A stretch of DNA of 64,000 nt, from the NCBI GenBank assembly GCA_036561005.1, contig DATBQE010000140.1:93935-157934 (forward strand). The letters are read 5' to 3'. The notes below the pieces were generated by a model. That model made no database searches and was not told where the DNA came from. It saw nothing but the letters and a program-made list of their open reading frames with translations. Each line of letters starts with the position of its first letter. Within the stretch, counting starts at the first letter, position 1. A program made the position numbers and the translations under genes. Below are positions 63,897 to 64,000 of this stretch, in pieces. The stretch is from PKWO01 sp036561005. Its GTDB lineage: Bacteria > Pseudomonadota > Gammaproteobacteria > Burkholderiales > Burkholderiaceae_D.

Positions 63897-64000
63897 GCTA
63901 GGGAACACATTGGTGCCGATCACGCGGTAGGGGTTGCTGTCGCTATCGAGATAGACAGCCACCGTCGATTCTTTGCCGGAAAACCCGGATGCCGCTGCCA
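63893..64000 (-). pseudogene. N-terminal-side fragment of the interrupted glucanase-like gene
   Basis: Reading the minus strand, this part encodes SGFSGKESTVAVYLDSDSNP and YRVIGTNVFPSG and then meets the element. The gene begins beyond the window. It is the upstream half of the gene whose downstream half is 61286-62149. Confidence 0.75.

Overview
The window looks like the chromosome of a betaproteobacterium of the Oxalobacteraceae type (Herminiimonas, Herbaspirillum or Janthinobacterium relatives). This rests on gene content: a cbb3 oxidase locus with hemN, Anr/FNR-type boxes, class I PHB synthase, many chemoreceptors and hybrid kinases, and codons that prefer G or C at third positions. The genus is inference; no rRNA or tRNA gene was seen.

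Region 1 (1-4.1 kb) holds the end of hemN, a TauE/SafE-like membrane protein, the copper ATPase ccoI and ccoS, all tied to cbb3 oxidase assembly. Region 2 (4.2-19.7 kb) is a signalling block: an ANTAR response regulator, a MASE1 hybrid kinase, two chemoreceptors around a CheW, an HD-GYP regulator, a FIST sensor and a second hybrid kinase. Region 3 (19.9-25.6 kb) is ccoN, a 39-residue small ORF, ccoO, ccoQ, ccoP, ccoG, ccoH and a small membrane protein. The signalling block therefore sits inside what is often one continuous oxidase locus.

Region 4 (25.6-39.5 kb) has phaC with a GGDEF gene, a hemerythrin-like protein with a universal stress protein, two TPM-domain proteins with LemA, a SHOCT-like protein, a phaB-like reductase in one operon with a DevBCA-type ABC exporter and an outer-membrane efflux protein, a CHAD protein and a TraR/DksA zinc finger protein. 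Five perfect TTGAT-N4-ATCAA boxes and two one-mismatch boxes lie in front of ccoN and these genes, so much of 19.9-39.5 kb can be read as a low-oxygen regulon with PHB and polyphosphate themes.

Region 5 (39.7-53.3 kb) is surface-related: an L,D-transpeptidase, a TPR protein with a glycosyltransferase-like end, a GT4-like glycosyltransferase, then a two-partner secretion pair (TpsB, and a 1671-residue TpsA with a long Pro-Thr tract) overlapping a FecR-domain gene, followed by a CRP-family regulator. Region 6 (53.3-64 kb) has a small DRR-motif protein, an acyltransferase 3, a 1.2 kb gene-poor stretch, a REC/GAF/PAS/GGDEF/EAL protein, a secreted S1/P1-type nuclease with a lux-box-like palindrome upstream, and a 1743 bp IS1182-like element that has split a probable secreted glucanase-like gene. 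The element's ends and its 4 bp target duplication can be read directly.
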